Below are positions 15,219 through 16,446 of a DNA stretch of 16,446 nucleotides, one piece after another. A program made the position numbers and the translations under genes. Origin of the DNA: Fibrobacteres bacterium CG2_30_45_31 (GTDB lineage Bacteria; Fibrobacterota; Fibrobacteria; Fibrobacterales; Fibrobacteraceae); NCBI GenBank assembly GCA_001873075.1, contig MNYL01000059.1, positions 1 through 16,446 of the forward strand, read 5' to 3'. The first letter of the stretch is position 1. Each line of letters begins with the position of its first letter. The notes beneath the pieces are model-generated. The model searched no databases. It was not told where the DNA came from and worked only from the letters and a program-made list of their open reading frames with translations.

Positions 15219-15381
15219 AATCAAAGGATTGTGTTATGGTCAGCAGAACATTGAAAGTCCCCTCGGAGTCGATCATCGCAGATCGTTTCGGACGCGTTGA
15301 TTATGTGGATTCTTATAGCGTTCCTGTGGGGAGAGGGGAATCTGTGGATCGGTTGGTGACAAAAATATTCTGCAATGGCCC
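15219..15381 (+). repeat. Direct repeat, copy 2 (start of the intact DUF2867 gene)
   Basis: This is the partner of 13811-13973: 163 bases, same orientation, about 92% identical. It contains the ribosome binding site and first 48 codons of the intact gene, so it is presumably the source of the duplicate. Confidence 0.9.
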
Positions 15382-15751
15382 CGCTTGGGTGGATAAGCTG
15401 ATGGCGCTCCGGGACGCCGTTGTGGGTTGCTTTGGTCTCAAAACCGCTTCGAAAGAGGGGGAACAGGTGGCAGACTTTTATGAAGTGGGCGAGCGCGCTT
15501 CTTTGTTTACTGTGGTTTCCCGCAATGATCATGAGATTGTGATGGGAGAGGAGGACCGGCATTTGGTTTTTCGCACTTCGGTGCTGATTACTGGAACTTC
15601 TGACGCAAGTTTTGTCCATGTCACGACGATTGTACGCTTCAATAACATTTGGGGCAGACTTTACTTTTTGCCAGTCAAGCCGTTTCATCGGTTGATTGTG
15701 GCAAGTTCGGTAAGTGCTGTGGAAGAACCCGTTTTGCGGACTCCTGGATGA
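15236..15751 (+). CDS. DUF2867 family protein
   Basis: The 171-residue cytosolic protein fits DUF2867. Near the N-terminus is DYVDSYSVPV, then WVDKLMALRDAVVGCFGL (about 51-68), a beta-rich centre with VSRNDHEIVMGEEDRHLVFRTSVL, and the C-terminal hallmark NNIWGRLYFLPVKPFHRLIV (about 136-155). The length is normal for the family. No biochemical function is established that I know of, and I see no catalytic signature. AAAGGA lies about 8 bases upstream of the ATG. It stands alone, without an obvious operon partner, and its first 163 bp recur as a truncated duplicate 1.4 kb upstream. Confidence 0.85.
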   Translation: MVSRTLKVPSESIIADRFGRVDYVDSYSVPVGRGESVDRLVTKIFCNGPAWVDKLMALRDAVVGCFGLKTASKEGEQVADFYEVGERASLFTVVSRNDHEIVMGEEDRHLVFRTSVLITGTSDASFVHVTTIVRFNNIWGRLYFLPVKPFHRLIVASSVSAVEEPVLRTPG

Positions 15752-15811
15752 GAACTTTTATTACATTATATTCATCTTTATACACTATAAGAATCAGGAG
15801 AGAGGCCACAC

Positions 15812-15991
15812 ATGGGTAGAAATGCGACGATTTCGATTTGGAATAAAACGAACGGCGATTTTATTTTCGAAAGTGATGATGTGATTCACGGGAAATATCA
15901 GAAAGATCGTGAACCTCCGCAGCAGATTGGTAAAGATCAAATTTTGTCTTTTTGTGTAACTCCATGGTATCACGCCAATCATCCAACTTGA
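15812..15991 (+). CDS. Small 59-residue protein, possibly a truncated aegerolysin-like domain
   Basis: From an ATG at 15812, preceded by AGGAGAGAGG (15796-15805), the frame encodes MGRNATISIWNKTNGDFIFE, then SDDVIHGKYQKDREPPQQIG and KDQILSFCVTPWYHANHPT before a TGA. The pattern 'N.T...f....d..HGk....PP..I.....l.F' recalls the N-terminal half of aegerolysin/ET79-type beta-sandwich proteins, which are normally about 130 residues with a later GTVTY-like strand. Nothing similar continues in any plus-strand frame, so it is either a truncated copy or a different small protein. No signal peptide is present. It lies 60 bases after the DUF2867 stop and has its own ribosome site. A strong terminator follows. 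Confidence 0.5.
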   Translation: MGRNATISIWNKTNGDFIFESDDVIHGKYQKDREPPQQIGKDQILSFCVTPWYHANHPT

Positions 15992-16013
15992 GTGCTTTGT
16001 GACATATAGCTTA

Positions 16014-16047
16014 AAAAGGATTGCTCCCTGCGATCCTTTTGCTTTTT
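16014..16047. terminator. Bidirectional rho-independent terminator between the small ORF and nuoN
   Basis: AAAAGGATTGC (16014-16024) and GCGATCCTTTT (16030-16040) form an 11-bp stem (one G-T pair) with loop TCCCT. TTTT closes the right arm and GCTTTTTAG follows. Read leftward, the A-rich left arm gives a T run, so it can also end nuoN transcription. Confidence 0.8.
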
Positions 16048-16076
16048 AGACCAGGCCCAGCTATTTAAACAAGCCC

Positions 16077-16446
16077 TTACATTGCCAAAATATTGCGGAT
16101 ATTTTCGCTCAGGAAAGGAACCACGCCTACGAAAAGAACTCCGAGGGTGAGGACCACGACCGCGAATTTTTGACGCTTGTTGACCTCTAACCGGGGAAGG
16201 TTTTCATCCGGGGGATCCACCCAAGCTCCTTTGATGAGTTGGATGTAATAGTAAAGTGCAACGACGTTGTTTAAAACGGCGAAGGCGATGAGCGCATAGG
16301 TTTTCGCTTCGGCGGCACTTTCAAAAAGCATGAACTTTCCGATGAATCCCGCGAGGGGAGGGATTCCTGCGAGGCTGAAGGCTGCGATCGCAAGTGCAAT
16401 GGCAAGCGTGGGGTTCTCTTTGGAAAGACCGCGCAAGGAGTCGAAT
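16077..16446 (-). CDS. nuoN: NADH-quinone oxidoreductase subunit N, C-terminal fragment
   Basis: Reading leftward from the window edge, the product includes FDSLRGLSKENP, then AFSLAGIPPLAGFIGKFMLF, a hydrophobic segment with AVLNNVVALYYYIQLIK, and the tail RQKFAVVVLTLGVLFVGVVPFLSENIRNIL. The 'LRGL...NP....F.LAGIPP.AGFIGKF' stretch is the hallmark of the antiporter-like NuoN/ND2 subunit of complex I. This membrane subunit takes part in proton pumping coupled to NADH oxidation in the inner membrane. About 122 codons of the usual 450-500 are visible; the start lies beyond the right edge. The stop is TAA at 16079-16077. As a conserved housekeeping gene it marks the right border of the accessory region and would normally be the last gene of a nuo operon. 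Confidence 0.93.
   Translation of the reverse strand, partial: FDSLRGLSKENPTLAIALAIAAFSLAGIPPLAGFIGKFMLFESAAEAKTYALIAFAVLNNVVALYYYIQLIKGAWVDPPDENLPRLEVNKRQKFAVVVLTLGVLFVGVVPFLSENIRNILAM

Noticed and set aside
15043..15300. Plus-strand frame upstream of the DUF2867 gene
   Set aside because: It runs through the divergent promoter region, lacks a ribosome site and overlaps the intact DUF2867 start in another frame.
1..16446. CRISPR arrays, tRNA or rRNA genes, and insertion sequence transposases
   Set aside because: I found no regularly spaced short repeats, no cloverleaf or rRNA-like sequence and no transposase or integrase motif on either strand.

Overview
This is a bacterial chromosomal window of moderate to low GC. 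A Gram-negative host is suggested by an N-terminally lipidated protein with a good lipobox and by a complex I (NuoN) gene at the right edge. I cannot assign the species. The style of the lipoprotein and the gene mix made me think of Fibrobacter, but that is only a guess. Two housekeeping genes cut by the window edges bracket an accessory region: a sugar O-acetyltransferase start on the left (minus strand) and the nuoN 3' end on the right (minus strand).

From about 464 to 12914 there is one long plus-strand run of tightly packed genes that reads as a layered anti-phage defence island. It opens with a small XRE-type regulator and a broken remnant of a RecG-like/AlbA-type ATP-binding protein. 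A type I restriction-modification operon follows: hsdR, hsdM, a DUF1016/YhcG-type PD-(D/E)xK nuclease gene, a possible 23-codon coupled mini-ORF, and hsdS. Without a break, three more genes come after hsdS: a small multi-pass membrane protein resembling KwaA, a protein resembling KwaB (DUF4868) of the Kiwa system, and a 1164-codon, mostly helical protein that I cannot name. Starts and stops overlap or lie within a few bases, except for the 331-base interval that holds the remnant, so co-transcription is likely. The Kiwa-like pair with an extra giant partner behind a type I RM cassette is the strongest candidate here for an under-described arrangement.

From 12915 to 13800 there is a gene-free stretch of about 215 bases with hairpins that look like terminators on the minus strand (possibly a small RNA). 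A compact Phd/YefM-RelE/ParE toxin-antitoxin module follows, with a clear sigma70-type promoter and an overlapping palindromic operator.

From 13811 to 16000 the window holds a 163-bp partial duplicate of the start of a DUF2867 gene, a minus-strand lipoprotein gene with its own promoter and terminator, the intact DUF2867 gene, and a 59-codon ORF that may be the front end of an aegerolysin-like protein. A strong hairpin terminator separates this from the convergent nuoN.
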